A stretch of DNA of 64,000 nucleotides, taken from Apostichopus japonicus. Taxonomy: Eukaryota; Echinodermata; Holothuroidea; Aspidochirotida; Stichopodidae. Location: the NCBI RefSeq assembly GCF_037975245.1, contig NC_092568.1:18869001-18933000 (forward strand), written 5' to 3'. Positions 1-13,500 of this stretch are shown in pieces. The notes under the pieces are model-generated. The model ran no database searches. It was given only the letters and a program-made list of their open reading frames with translations, and was not told where the DNA came from. A program made the translations under genes and the position numbers. Position 1 is the first letter of the stretch. Each line of letters opens with the position of its first letter.

Positions 1-152
1 AACTGAACATATTTATGACGGACCAAACATACTGGATTTTCATTGATACTCTCCATGGCCCCGTATCAGGAATGATTTTGACCCCCTCATTGCCGTCCGT
101 ATGCCCAAAGAGGGCCTTATTTTCTCGATAGTCGTAATATCATATACCATTT

Positions 153-597
153 GTGGACGAGTTCATCAAACGGCAGAGCCTGGCAACAATCAGCAGATCG
201 GGCATTACAAATCTGAGAACACCCTTTATGACAGGTAACCCATCAGCGAGTTTGTTTTCCGCGCCACGTGACAAACAGGGTTGCCCGCCCAACTGTGACA
301 CTTGCAAAATCGCTGTAAAGAAGAATAACTGTTTCGCAAAAAAACTGTGTCTACAAGATTAAATGCAATCTTTGCTCGTCCATATACATCGGCGAAACGG
401 GTTGTACCATTGGAACGAGAATAAAAGAACATCTACAAACTCACAATATAAATCCGAAATCTGAAGAAAACATCAATTGGCAAATCCTACATCGCAACTT
501 ACCCAATACCAGTGAAAGAAAAATAATCGAAGCCCTTACCATTAAAGCCAGTAATAACTTAATGAATGGCTGTGCTGGACGTCAATTGGATATTTAA
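153..597 (+). mobile_element. Penelope-like element 3' end with GIY-YIG endonuclease, frameshifted
   Basis: The plus strand carries a cysteine-containing linker (CPPNCDTC, about 280–305), followed in another frame by C-x-L-C-x-x-x-Y-I-G-E-T-G and an R-I-K-E-H-L block ending at a TAA at 595–597. The order of Cys-rich linker, Y-I-G-E-T-G and R-x-x-E-H is that of the GIY-YIG nuclease at the C-terminus of Penelope-like retroelements, where it nicks target DNA for insertion. The two halves are in different frames; the break lies at the run of seven A near 336–342, so this copy is probably dead. No reverse transcriptase is visible in the bases to the left. The family is inferred from motifs only; an unrelated GIY-YIG-bearing element is the alternative. 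Confidence 0.6.
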
Positions 598-924
598 GCT
601 TTTCGCCTCTTGCCGGTCCGTCTGTGCGCTCCGAATACAGTTTGTTCGCTGGGGCGTTTCAGCTCAGGGGAATTGGTTGTAAAGTTTTTACTTATATACA
701 CGGAGTCGGTAGTTTGCATCTCATTCCTTGATAAAGCCTTAACCGGCGAAATGTTGAAACATAGAGCTTTGTTTAATTTCTTACTGTGCTTGTTGAAGTC
801 TCGGGGATCAGCCCCTCTCCATAAATATAACTCATGCTGAAATTTGAAGCTTTATGGCATTCCACCTATAATTCAAACTATTTTAGCTATTTACTATATG
901 TTTTTCGGGTTAAACTAAACCGGG
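598..924. other. 3' flank of Penelope-like element, hammerhead-like motif
   Basis: This stretch holds no gene. At 726–756 on the plus strand it contains a TTGATAAAGCC / GGCGAAATG arrangement: a short GCC/GGC stem between a CUGAUGA-like and a GAAA core. That is the layout of degenerate hammerhead ribozymes found near Penelope-like element ends. The core deviates (TTGATAA), so activity is doubtful. The 3' UTR of the receptor gene must also lie here on the minus strand; no clear polyadenylation signal is seen. Confidence 0.3.
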
Positions 925-1218
925 TTACTCTTGGTTTGTAGTAGAGGAACGTTCACGTTGATGTCTTTTCAAGTTTCCTAAAGTGCTCGCAATCTTTGAG
1001 AATTTCTCTGGACTGTAGCCTTCCTCTTCCGTTTGCTTTTGTGTAGCCACTGAGCCGTCGGTGGTCTTGTCAGAGCTCCGCGGGCTTTCTTTGTACTGAT
1101 ATTTCTGAATATTTCTTTTAGTTCCGGATCGCTGTCGTCCTTCCTTGGTCTCATAGCCCTGCAAGTTGCCTGGCTCTGTGTCATGGGATCTCACAGGCCT
1201 CTGTGATAACGAAGTAAC
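925..1218 (-). CDS. Receptor last exon: cytoplasmic tail and stop
   Basis: 97 codons plus TAA at 925–927, acceptor GAAACAG in phase 0, as required after FVPK. The tail is hydrophilic and rich in Ser, Arg, Lys, Gln and Glu ([18 protein letters not shown]…), typical of a receptor tail, but it shows no clear heptad coiled coil like that of vertebrate GABA-B subunits. Assignment rests on position, phase and splice site; a second open frame overlaps it. Confidence 0.62.
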   Translation of the reverse strand, partial: VTSLSQRPVRSHDTEPGNLQGYETKEGRQRSGTKRNIQKYQYKESPRSSDKTTDGSVATQKQTEEEGYSPEKFSKIASTLGNLKRHQRERSSTTNQE

Positions 1219-4200
1219 CTGTTTCGATGAAATGGAGAAATGGTGACGTATAATTGCCAACACTGACAACACGTGATATATCAAATATATATTTTTTTTT
1301 TTGTAATGGATAATGGAATATGTGGTAGTACCGTCACCTAGGATGAAACCAAAATCAAAGATAAATTGGCTTATCTGGGAGGTGGACACGGGCTGGGGGG
1401 GGGGGGGGATTCTGTACATCCCCTACTCCTAACATCAGCCCGTGTAAACTCCGTAGAAATGGCAGTTGCTCTCCAGCTTTTAAAGTCCATAATAAAATCA
1501 TGCATCCCCTTGTTTTTCACCCCAAACAAATGAGGAAAACGCATAACCCGCACAAATGCAAACCCCTACACACACCCACACATCTACCGACCGACCCCCC
1601 CCCCCTTCACACAATAACATAGAACAATGAATAATGTTGACAAAAGTCAAAACGTTTCGAATGGAGTCATCTTACCGAAGTTGTTGAGGATATGTTTCGG
1701 TCGGCGTGAGGATGATGGTAAACAAATTTGATCTAAACAAAACGAAGAACATAGGCGCAGTCAATAAATAATTAAAAGTGATTGATGCACTTATTGTTTT
1801 TGTTAAGGTACATAATACAAGATTAAATTCAACTGTTGTTAAAAATTAAGGGAAAGGTTAAACAAATTCTAATATATTTAGCCAACGCATTTGCCAAAGT
1901 CATATTTGTATGTCTTGTTACTGCTAGCCATAGCTGGTATAAATTACGGAGGAAAAGTGGCTATATTCATTGTTTTCCATTGAATGTGTCTTTCACCGTG
2001 GCAGGGGTTATGTGAGAACGTCAGTCTTTTAATAATTGAAGTCACTGGATAGGACTCGGGTCTAATCGAGTCACATATTCTGGTAACATGACTCGAGTCT
2101 GAACTCAAAAGCACTTGGCTTGCTTTGGAATCATTTGTACCTATGCCAGGAATTCTGTCCAAGACGAGCGACTCGAGTCAATCTCAAGGGACTCTGGTCA
2201 ACCACAAGGGACTCTCGTCAATGACAAGGGACTAGAGTCTATTACAAGGGACTCGAATCTAAATTCTTTTTTGAAGGAAACGAAGCAATTTCGTGTCGCT
2301 ACGTATCCTCAAGATCGGAAACTAGTAAATACTTTTATGCTCGGGTGTCCCAGTTTTGGCCGTACCATGCATCATATATTAACATAATGGGTTCCGCGGC
2401 GATAACATAACTACAGGAGCAAGGGTTTGGGTATTTTCTTACTTAATTAATCAATTAAAATCATGCGTCAGGTTGGCAGAAATGGATTCGTTACATAAAC
2501 TGACAAAGTTCTGCTGGAAGGAAAAACTGATGGAAATCTCAGGAAAGTAGTTACCTTAGGAACGAAAATGACGATGGGCGCGAAGGTCGCACAGAAGTTC
2601 ATGATGAGTGATAAGAATACGTTTTGTACTGTCGGTGAGTCTGCTAGGATGACTGCAGTGCCAACACCAACACCACATAACACTGTGGTGTTATACACGC
2701 AGAGGGCGATACCTTTGCTATCGTTTAGAGCTAGTATAGTCACCTGTCGGTAAAAGCAGAAATACTACCCATATGAGCATCAACGTTGAGATGATTAGTG
2801 GAAGAGGCGTCGCTACCATATGCTATACTCACATCCCTAGTTTGCCAAGCAATGAATACACCGAATGCCAGTATGAGACCCCTGTAAACGAATAAAATCC
2901 CACTCCATAAAGCAGCATGCTGACAGTCACAAGTATAAACGTAGTGTTCCAGATCAATGTTCTGTAATACGAACAAGAGAGACAGACATCAATTTCAGCA
3001 ATTTGTATGAAGCTGATAGTTTCTCTACATATATATACGTATACAATTCGATATAACATTATTGTAGCTACTAATTTTTGAAGAAAAGAAAGAAAGAAAG
3101 GAACAAACAAAGATACAAAGAAAACATGTTCGATAAGATGTGGTGTAAAGCTGTTAGGCTAGTATGCTAAATGATGTAAAAGCTTGCCAGAATGACTATT
3201 TTTATATTCATCAAATCAGTTTGTTTTGTTTTTTACCGGAATAATCATGTCATTCATTTTGTTTTTATTATCACAAGAATAGGACGGAAGGACAGATAAC
3301 AACAAACATTCAATTTCACGTACTTGTAACTTGTGACGAAGAGGGTCAGATAGTTGCCATATTGACAGAACGACCAAATCAAGTGCCAATAGAATACCAA
3401 CTTTAGTGAATAATGCAGAGTCCTTAATTTTCTGGAATGAAAAGGACATGCGTTATAACAATATTAAATAAAAAAATGAGATGCAATACAATTATTAATC
3501 ACTTATGATTCTTTCATTTAAAATAACCAAATATTTTATCCGTTGTCGTCACTCCATAATAGTTATCGTGGTTATCAATCTTATTGTGAATGGTAGGAAA
3601 AGAAATTTATTGATATTTTCGACATTTGTTTCTTCATAATTTGAAAAGGAACTTGAATAGCTTAGTTAATGAATCAACATTGTTATGCTATATAAGAATA
3701 GAAGAGGTTCGAATTACATTTATCATAATTTGAAACAAACCGCTCTTTACAATTATCTATAGCCTAATATGTACAAAATTCAGAAGCTATAGGTAGTCTA
3801 TCGTTCTGTAAAGCTAAGGCAGAATGTTAGTCTTAAAGTGTCACGATCCAAATTAAAGAACGAAACAGTGCTAGTAATGAGTACGGGACACACTTTCTCG
3901 CACAATTTATTCCAAATTTCACCTCAATTGACCTTTGACCCAACGCTAAATCTGTCCTATTTTAAAATTCGTCTCATCTTTATCTACATATTGTGAGGCT
4001 CAATGCTTGTTTATTACACGTTGACAAGTAGAAAATGGCTAAACATCAATTTTTAGGTGTTTTGACGTTTGACCTCTGTCGTCATCAATCAAGCAGGCAC
4101 GAGTTAACATGGTCACTGACACACATACACACTCACGCATGTAATCAAACAACCATGCTGATGTTGGGTGAAGTACAATATCTCATCCCCCTATACATTA

Positions 4201-4361
4201 CATGTGGGGGATGAGATCATTAAGGCAAGTAAAAGATCATTGTAATTTACCACAGGTCGTATGCCTCCTTTCAGACTAGCGACTTTGTAAACCCTCCAAG
4301 TCTTGCTGAATATCGCTCCAAAGCCAAGGACGAAGCCAACAGAAAGAAGCCATACTCTGAG

Positions 4362-4442
<81 letters not shown>

Positions 4443-4463
4443 CATAATATATATATATATACT

Positions 4464-4500
<37 letters not shown>

Positions 4501-7500
4501 GAATAAATATATATATATATAGAAACTTTAAGCAAGAATCATATTGAATTGCAAACATGTGTGCATATTACAATGATACTATAATTTTGATAGTATACCA
4601 TTGTTCTAGGCAATCAATGTTTCGTAACCTAGGTTACGGCTGTTCCCCGAGCAATAGACACCTAACTGACTACAAACCTTTTGATGTTGTTTGATTGTGT
4701 TTGATATAGTGTTACAAATGCACGTTCATTATCTGTACGAATTCAGTTAACTTAGGGGTACAACGGCGTACAACAGTTCCGTGTAGCATATGCAGGTAAA
4801 CAGGCCAATTTACTGCATGCGCACTACGATATCAGGAGCTCGAATCGTGAGTTGAATCGGCGTTGCTGACGTGGTCGCTTGAAACGTCTTAATTGCCGTT
4901 ATGCAAATAGCAGGCGACAATACTACGTGTCAAACTACACATAGCGGCCTATAGGTTGTCCTAATGGCTTAAACATGAGCTACCACATGTGGACGTAGGT
5001 CGAAGGCGGGTAGAACTTTATCAGTTTAGTGGGAAACGAATATTGCGAGCTAAAACTCATAGTTGTGACCAGGATTTTGTGACCCAGGTTTTACGAAGCA
5101 TAACTTTGTTATAGTTGTGTTAGAGAGAGAGACATGGCACTTTATAGTTCTTCCGGCTAAGATACCTAATAAACTATGAATTTATGTTTACATTATGTAT
5201 TCTTACCATGCAAAATTGCTTGAAGTGCCTGTTTTCTCCGTTCTGAAAGTCAAGATTCAAACCGAGCGAACACACGGATAGATAGACGAGGATGCACCCG
5301 ACTATTATAACGTTGTTTAATCGAGGACTAGAAAGCTTAACGAATCTATGTTACGTGTAGAGATTGGAGAGAAATTGAATACATGAATAAACTACTAATC
5401 TCAATAATATTGATATATTTCCATTAAATAAATCTACACATGTTAAATTATTCTTCTTCTCCTTATGATTATTATGATTATTAATTTATATTGAAATGGT
5501 TAACACACAATTGGTAAACTGTTATTTTCTTTAAAATATTAACAATATGATAAAACTATGTGAGATTTCGTTTCAATCTTTGCTTGAAGTTTCATTGGAT
5601 TTTCATGATGGGAATATATGTACTTGTTGACATATTCAGGAGCTAGATAGATTATCTTTCTGTAAAGCTAAGGCAGAATGTTAGTCTTAAAGTGTCACGG
5701 TCCAAATAAAAGAACGACAGACAGTGCTAGTAATGTTTCTATAGCTTTTCCGATAGTTTCAAGATATTAAGCTGTAAAATAAATTTAGTATATGGAATAC
5801 TCCTTTAAAGGGTGACTTTAGTGACAGAATTTTATGTGTCATAGTTCAAAAACAAGAGAAAAAGAAACATTTTGCTCTTTCTATAGCTATGCAGGTTTTC
5901 AAGATATTCACTTTCAAAATATATTTAAATTCTGGAATGCTCCTTTAACAGACTTCACTCATGATGACGTCGGTTCCTCAGTGTAGGTCAACGTTTTTCA
6001 TGTAGTCTATTGTTTTATAACTTCTAATAACTCAGCCCAAACATATTCTTTTAACTTCATGTATATAAGAGAGCACTGTGGGATGCTATCCGACACATTT
6101 GCTTGTGACAAATTTGTAATGTATTGTAAACATATCATTTCTTTTAAAAGTATTGTTTTCCCATTGCGTTTAGTGTTGCATCTGATGATGAACTGACCTA
6201 ACGGTCTCTGTATATTAGGCTTAACAGTCCAGTCACTTCAGTTGACGACTTATATTAGATTCAAGGCACATTTCTCAAAACTGACAAGTGTTACTCTCTT
6301 AAAATGTTAGACTGAAGAATTCAGTCTTCTGTGAGACTGAAATTTTTTTCAGTGTTATACACTGAGCTTAGACTGAGAAACACCTACTTAGACTATATTA
6401 TCAGTTACACCGTTCAGTCGCTGTTTTGGACTGACTGTATTAACCAATCAGCTAATCACATGTGGCATGGCATCTTACCATTTTCCGTCTCTGTATTCCA
6501 CTGAAAAATGTATCCAATCAGAGAATAGAAATGCGCCTACGTCATCAGAAAACTTGCAAATACGCCGCACAAAAATAAGTGACAACGAGCGCTACAATTT
6601 GTGTACATATATACTACATACTATATTCTTCGCTTAGCCAGGTACTCGCTGTACTGTACGTACGCACGCCGTACACACAGCTAGGCATGAACGAGACAGA
6701 CGACCGTATGTCTAAGCTAGAGTAAAGGTTATAAATTATCAATGGCTGAGTCTTTAAGAACTTTTCTTACAAATAAAGGTTTCCACGAAGAAGTGATAAC
6801 AGTGTTCGAGGGTATGTATGTATGTTTTTTGTTGTTTTCCAATTAATACAGAATAAAAGCTTGGCAGTTCGTAACGTTAGTTATTCTAGGCTTGTGCGTG
6901 AGGTAGGCCTAGCTAGGCTGTACTATAGCAAATGGGGCTTAGGCTATTGTTATAATTGGTGGGGCCTATTTACACGATCGTCGGGCGAATACGCACGCTG
7001 GTCCTGCATATGTACCCGATCGTCGGATTCGTCGGGCAAATCAGCCCGCCTGTCCTGCATATGTACCCGATCGTCGGGCGAATAAGCACGCTTGTCCTGG
7101 CTGCAATATGTACTCGATCGTCCCAAAATGAATCTAGCCTAGGCCTAGGCTAGGTTAACCTCATAGCAAATACTTGAACATAATAATGCTCAAGAAATTG
7201 CAAAACACAGTACTATTATGCATAGATTGTAAGCACCCTTAATTATTTGACAAATGTAGTTACAGCATGAAGCTATCACGGTACCAGATTGTCGGGCAAA
7301 TTAGCCCGCCTGTCCTGCATATGTACCCAATCGTCGGGCGAATAAGCACGCTTGTCAGGACTGCAATATGTACTCGATCGTCCAAAATGAATCTAGGCTA
7401 GGTTAACCTCATAACAAAAACTTGAACATAATAATGCTCAAGAAATTGCAAAACACAGTACTATTATGCATAGATTGTAAGCACCTAATTATTTGAAAAA

Positions 7501-10500
7501 TGTAGTTACTGCTACAGCCATTACAGCATGAAGCTAACACGATTCTGTTAAACCATTACTATTGTATTTAAATCACGTGGAAACTGGAAAAGAATTGGTA
7601 TGCTTTTGTTATTTTATTAAACATATAGTGGGCCATCAGTCTTTATTGTAAGATTTTACAGTAAAATTACCATTCAATCACTAATCTTATGAAATCAATT
7701 TCTTTTACAAGCAGATAGACATATTAGTGAAATCAGTAGGCTAAAATGTAAATCATATTCCTTGTTCACTGGTTTTCTATGCTGATGTAATGGAATCAGG
7801 AGATGTCATGAACAATTTATCCTTAAAAAGAGAAATTTCTGAAAAAAACTAACAACAAACCTTGCTTGGTAACCATGTACCTTCCAAAATCAACATGATA
7901 ACCCATAAATGTTAGGTTGAATTTGAATCCACCTTCACATAACACATCTCACCCGCCATGGATGACATATTGCTGCCTATCGTGAATTGATATATCTCCT
8001 TCGTACAATGCCAGTCATGTTTTTGTTTCTCCATTCTCTCCTAAATATTATTCTAGTCTAGTCCACATCGAACTCTACCTCTCAATATATCTTTTTATAA
8101 GAATGTTTTGATTCATACCATATTGCTTGTCCTTTATCACATTTATTTTTATCTTCACCAGACAGGAGGGCACAGATATTGAGAGCGCAGCACAGGGCAG
8201 ACAAGGACATAATTGGCAGCCTTTCATCGTATCTCTCAGACCAGAATTGAACCCCAAACAATTCTTCATTGTGGCAGATAAACTGGCCATTTCAGCAGGG
8301 ACAGAGGCGTAGAACATACATTTAACATAGACTATACACCCCCTCTACAACACTAGTTTTGTGAGTTCCATGCTTCCATGGTTTATGGAATTTTGCAACC
8401 AACAGAAGTGAAGTCTCTAGTCCGTATACTTGCCACATCAATAAGGGCAGTCAGCATGGAGTAATTTCAAGGAGTGAATGTTACATTTTATTGCTCTGTA
8501 GTCCGGAACCCCGTCTGTCAGCGTGGAGTAACTTTAAAAGGGTGTGCATATGGCTCGCGCAAAAAGAACGTCTAATGCCGGTAATCTGACCTAGTTTCGA
8601 ATGAGGTGTGACCAGAAGTGTTAGACACTGCCATCGATCCCAGAAAATACAAACACAGCTTGCTACCGTTGGTAATTAGACACTAGTGTACAGTCAGTAC
8701 ATACAGATGCGGTCAATACCCACATCACAGTGTATAAACGATACAGCGATGAACATCTCAGGTCCAGCTAAAGATATCAAGGCATCACGTTTCATTACTG
8801 TCTGTCTTTGTTAGCGACACGAACAAACATCACTTGCAAGCAACAGAAAGTTAACTTTTTCAGATGGCTGCATGCTGTTTGGGACAAGTCTTCAATGCCT
8901 TTAAGGAGTAACTAACACATACCCTAAAATGTTAAATTGATTACCCTGAGTTTACCAACAGTTTTATATGAATAGGGCTCCAGAAATAAATATTTCATTG
9001 ATTTTTGGTTGTCAAAAATGTTTTTTAATGATACTGATCTAATTATGAATGTAATTAAACAAACACCTAGTTGCCAAAAAAAATTTGTTGTATGATTTTT
9101 CGAGCATGTTATTTTAATGTTTACTTTAATGTTCCCACATTTCACTGCACTCACTATGTTGAAGGTTTATTTAATTAAGCAATTAATTAAGCTAATATTA
9201 TTTATTATGCACAATATTCCATAACTTGTGCCATGAAAAGCAAGTAACCTGATTATTATAAATTCAGTAACTGTAGAAAATTCCATTTGAGAATATCCTT
9301 TCCTCATTATTTTTTAGTCGAATTTGAGTGACATTTTTTTTTTTCAGCTTGAGCCCGACATTAAATGATTCACGTCAGATAATTTATAAAACTTCAAAAT
9401 TTGATTGAAATCCCAATCAAAATCACTATACATGATTACTATCAGAAAGTTAAGAAATAATTGAGGGTGGTATAATAGTCACATGTGCTGTTTTTGCATA
9501 CAAATTTGCTTTATATGAATGCCATATCATGAAATTGTGAATGCAGTATATAATAATTCATGTTTATCTAATAGCCATTATGAAGTTAGTGCCATTCTGT
9601 TAACTGCTTGTAATATGTTGTTTTGTGTGTGCTGGATAATGACTTTCAGCAATCGCCAATCTATATCATTGAAACACAAAGTATTAAATGTTAACGGCAC
9701 TGATATATAGTTTAACCATTCCTAATATTTTATAAATAACCTGCTGAAAATTTGTCATATGTTTTCCCCATTTTGAAATCATTCTAAGAAATTGTTGCTA
9801 CTATACATTAATGATTCACAACTGGAAAAAGGGCAATGTACCAGATCCATTGTACTATCGTTGTGTTTCCATCCTATCCCTTTTGTAAAGGCAGGATCGT
9901 ATAGTTACTATATCCTTTACAGTGGAAAATTTAAAGTTCAGTGAGATTGGGAGATGGGATCAGCTGGGTATATAACGACTCAATTTACAGCTGTGTTGTC
10001 AATGAATTCCAGGGTATTACCACCTGGTGGTAATATACAAAGAATTTAAAGTGCTTTCTGTTGCAGTGGTGTTGCTAGACATATAAATCTTGGTTGGTGA
10101 TATGTCTATTTGTGAATTCCCTCTCGGGGGAGGGGTTCCCCAGGCCACCCATTAACGACACCACTGATCTGTTCTCAGCTCACCTAATCCTTTTTTTTCA
10201 ACAACAAAAATAAAGAACATTTTAGATGGCCCAATTCCAGCAGAAATTTCACAGATTAATATTGAACTGAAAATATGTCACTGTTATGTAAAGTATCTTT
10301 TTAATTTGAACGTTTGTTGGAAAGATAACATGTTGTGTTGAACATCCCTCAGAATATTATTGTTTGATTTCTGTTTTTTTTTAATATGATAACGAAAATT
10401 ATATAAGAATATATTAGTGGGTTAGTGGAAATAAAATTACTGTTCGGTGGATATTGACAATTATATTTCTTGATGGAATACCATTTTTAATGTACTTTGT

Positions 10501-13500
10501 GTGTGACTGTCACACCGATTTTCTGGTCTTTATAGCCTAACATGATTGGATGTGAAGGCGAAGTCACTCCATGAAGTAGCACCTTTCAGTAAATTCCCCT
10601 GCATTAACAGATCATTGAATGTTGTCTTTGATGGCCTTAAATGCATCTATATTGAAGAATTCCAGCACTAAGCTAACACGGAGGATCAATAGAAAAGCTT
10701 GTTCAATCCAGGATTTGCAGTTTATAAGATTGACAGTATAGCTGTGATGTGTAATAATTCAGTCTAAAGGACCGACTGTTCAGTCTGATATCAGTCTAAT
10801 AGACTGAAAGTATTCAATCTAATTAAGACTGGTGCTGCAATAAATCAGTCTAAACTGCTGACTGTTCAGTCTAAAGTGGTTTGATTTTCAGTCTATTAGA
10901 CTGCAGAGTATTCAGTCTAATTAAGACTGACCTTCAGTCTTTACATTTCAGACTGAAATTCAGTGTAAGTAGTCTGATCCCTTATCCCATCCATCATTAG
11001 ACTGAAATTTCAGTCGATTAGACTGAAATTTCAGTCTCTCATTTTAAGAGAGCAGGCTATAAGAATCGAACCTGGACTGATAGTGGTGTTTTAATGTTCT
11101 ATCAAATTTGATTTTTGTACCTAAAGTCATTCTTCAAGACATTAATGATGATTTCCGCTCATCGGTGCTTAATGGTTTATATCAATCCTTTGTTTGATTC
11201 TTATCACTTAAACAAAAATAGCGGTATATGAAGAGATGATATTAATTATATACAACAATAATTTTATGTATATATGAATAAATCCTTTGTGGCTAAAAGA
11301 AAGTATGTGAACTTTCTAAACACTATCTTACCTGTGCTTCCGAGCAAGGATGTTAAACAAGAGAAATGCCAATGCCATTAAAATGCCAAGAAACGCTATC
11401 CCTCCTACGACAGCAAATCCGAGCGGAGTAAGCCCCACCTCCATTGCCGGTGTTCTATCAGCTGGGATCTCGTCATCTGTATGTAGATATTTAACCAAAA
11501 GAAAAAAAAATTAAAATGGATCATCCTGTTTTTCTGCCGTTATGTATAGATCTATGAACTCAAATATACTTCTTTCATAAACGTCACCAAGAGACACAGA
11601 ACCCTATTTTAATGAAATCGGAGATAACAATTACTTTAGCTTAGTGCAGAGTCGAATCATACAAATTGCAACCGCCTTAATGTTTGATTGTTGAAGAAAA
11701 CACATATTTAAGCGGAATATGGGTTTACTCTATAGTTAATCTTGACAACCCAATGGATTTGCTTGAAAATATGCACCGGTAATGTAAGGTTTTAATCATA
11801 AATCGCTTCCATGGGCTTTCGTTTTGTGAAACAAATTTTTTTCGTTGTCATTGCGAGCAAGGGACAACATTAAAATCCATTACAAAATCATTTATGTCAG
11901 GTATGAAGGTCCCTACTATAATATCATTTCTCTCTCTCTCCACCTCTCCCTCTGTCACTCGCGATGAACTGAATACAATTATCATCAAATATTCGCTCCC
12001 AGTATTTTCAACTTCAATTACTCTTAAATATTTATTTGAGATAATTAATTATGATATTTCGTATGGCAGTCTTCTACAAATTCGTGCAATAAGCATACAA
12101 TACAACGCTTGGATAACACACGGTTGTATTTAGTATTCACAATCGCATGGACGTAGTAGATGTCAATCTTCTTCTTGTCTCCGAGCATATACTAAATTGA
12201 GTGCGTATAGGCAATAACTTACTATACCAGGTAAAGTCACTATGCCAAGTGGGTTGCAATGTACCATCCTTACTCTGTGAGAGGGTGACTATCAGTTTCT
12301 CTTTAAAATCTAGAATTTCAAGAAAATAGAAAGAAAATTCGACGACGTACTCATATTCCTCGTAACTAAGGTGATTCAAACATGTAAATAAATTTGCTTT
12401 CAGCTATGTCAGATGAAAGAAGAATATTGGTTAGAGACTTTAATCAGGGCTACATATACAGCCAACTTTATTTACCGGGAAGCAAGGGTTGGATGGAAGT
12501 GGGCAGGGGTGGGGTTGGTTAAATAAGGAGTGGGTGGGGAAGGTGGGGTGTAGTTGGAGGTAGACACTGAGCGAGTTCTTTTGCATATACTAGGTGGCTG
12601 ATGTCCAATCGAACAACTTCCAAACAACTTATATTCGATTTTGTGGTAAGGTCAGATTCATAGAGTCACCTCGCCCCCCCCCCCGGGAGCTTCCCTTACT
12701 CCTCCTCCTCCTCCTCCTCCTCACACGATCGTCGAATTCAATTCTTAGCACATTTGCCTATGCAACACAAACCATACCGTACAATACTACCAGGCTGTTT
12801 CAGAGGGAACACATTTGACCCAAATCTATCATCTTTTAGATAGGTCCACTTCATGTAATAACATCACCTCTGGTCTGAATTTCTTCAACATAATCCTAGC
12901 TTACAAGAGGTTCGTTTCCTTATTAAAAATCATACACTTATTTTCCTTTTCATAAATGACAATACAAAAAACTAAACCTAAGTCGTCTGAGGGAGAAAAC
13001 AATACTCTGAAAGACATAATAAAGACGATATCAACAAACCTGGTCTCATTTTACATATGAACGGCATTTTCTTTTTACAGTGTACTGATTTCCACTTGTT
13101 CGAAGAAATATTCCAAATGGGACATGTAGCCAGTTCATCTATCTCGCTATTATCATTTGGCTCAACGGTGACGTTCTTCTCATTCGTGTCCACCCACACT
13201 ATCCGTCCGTACGAACTATTAAACGTAAGTCTAATGTCCCTGTAAAGAAGGCGAGAGCATTGGAGAAGGAGACTCTATATAAAAGCTTGGCATATTTTGA
13301 TTTGAATTTGCCATATAGTCCTGAGGTACGGTACCAAAACTCGACAGTTAAATGGACGATAAGGTGCTATAGAAATTAATCTGTAACATAATGTCCACTA
13401 AAATGGCACGAGGAAATTGCTGGTGATGATAGTAAGAATACCTTCTAAAGTGTTGCAAACAAGAAGAAACCAAAGCGTTATGACTACATTGCAAAATATG

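Larger units (their letters stand above)
6294..11052. mobile_element. 4.76 kb DNA-transposon-like insertion with terminal inverted repeats
   Basis: The left end CTCTCTTAAAATG at 6294 is matched by its inverse ending at 11052. On both sides this is followed by AGACTGAA / TTCAGTCT blocks, which recur many times in the first 130 bp and last 290 bp as subterminal repeats. Inside are two plus-strand exon-like pieces (6742–6811 SAM-like; 8162–8312). No transposase signature is recognised and no clear target-site duplication is visible. It lies in the receptor's TM1–TM2 intron. The superfamily is undetermined. Confidence 0.6.

Noticed and set aside
4191-4535. Tyr-Ile repeat open frames on both strands
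   Set aside because: Translation of (TA)n. Only the minus-strand part at 4251–4361 is real coding sequence (TM3 exon).
8924-9154. Minus-strand open frame inside the transposon-like element
   Set aside because: No domain, splice sites or supporting context; AT-rich chance frame.
12366-12396. Alternative acceptor at 12366 for the post-lectin exon
   Set aside because: It has the better local context but would break frame with both possible upstream exons unless an unseen exon lies between; kept only as an uncertainty in the exon entry.
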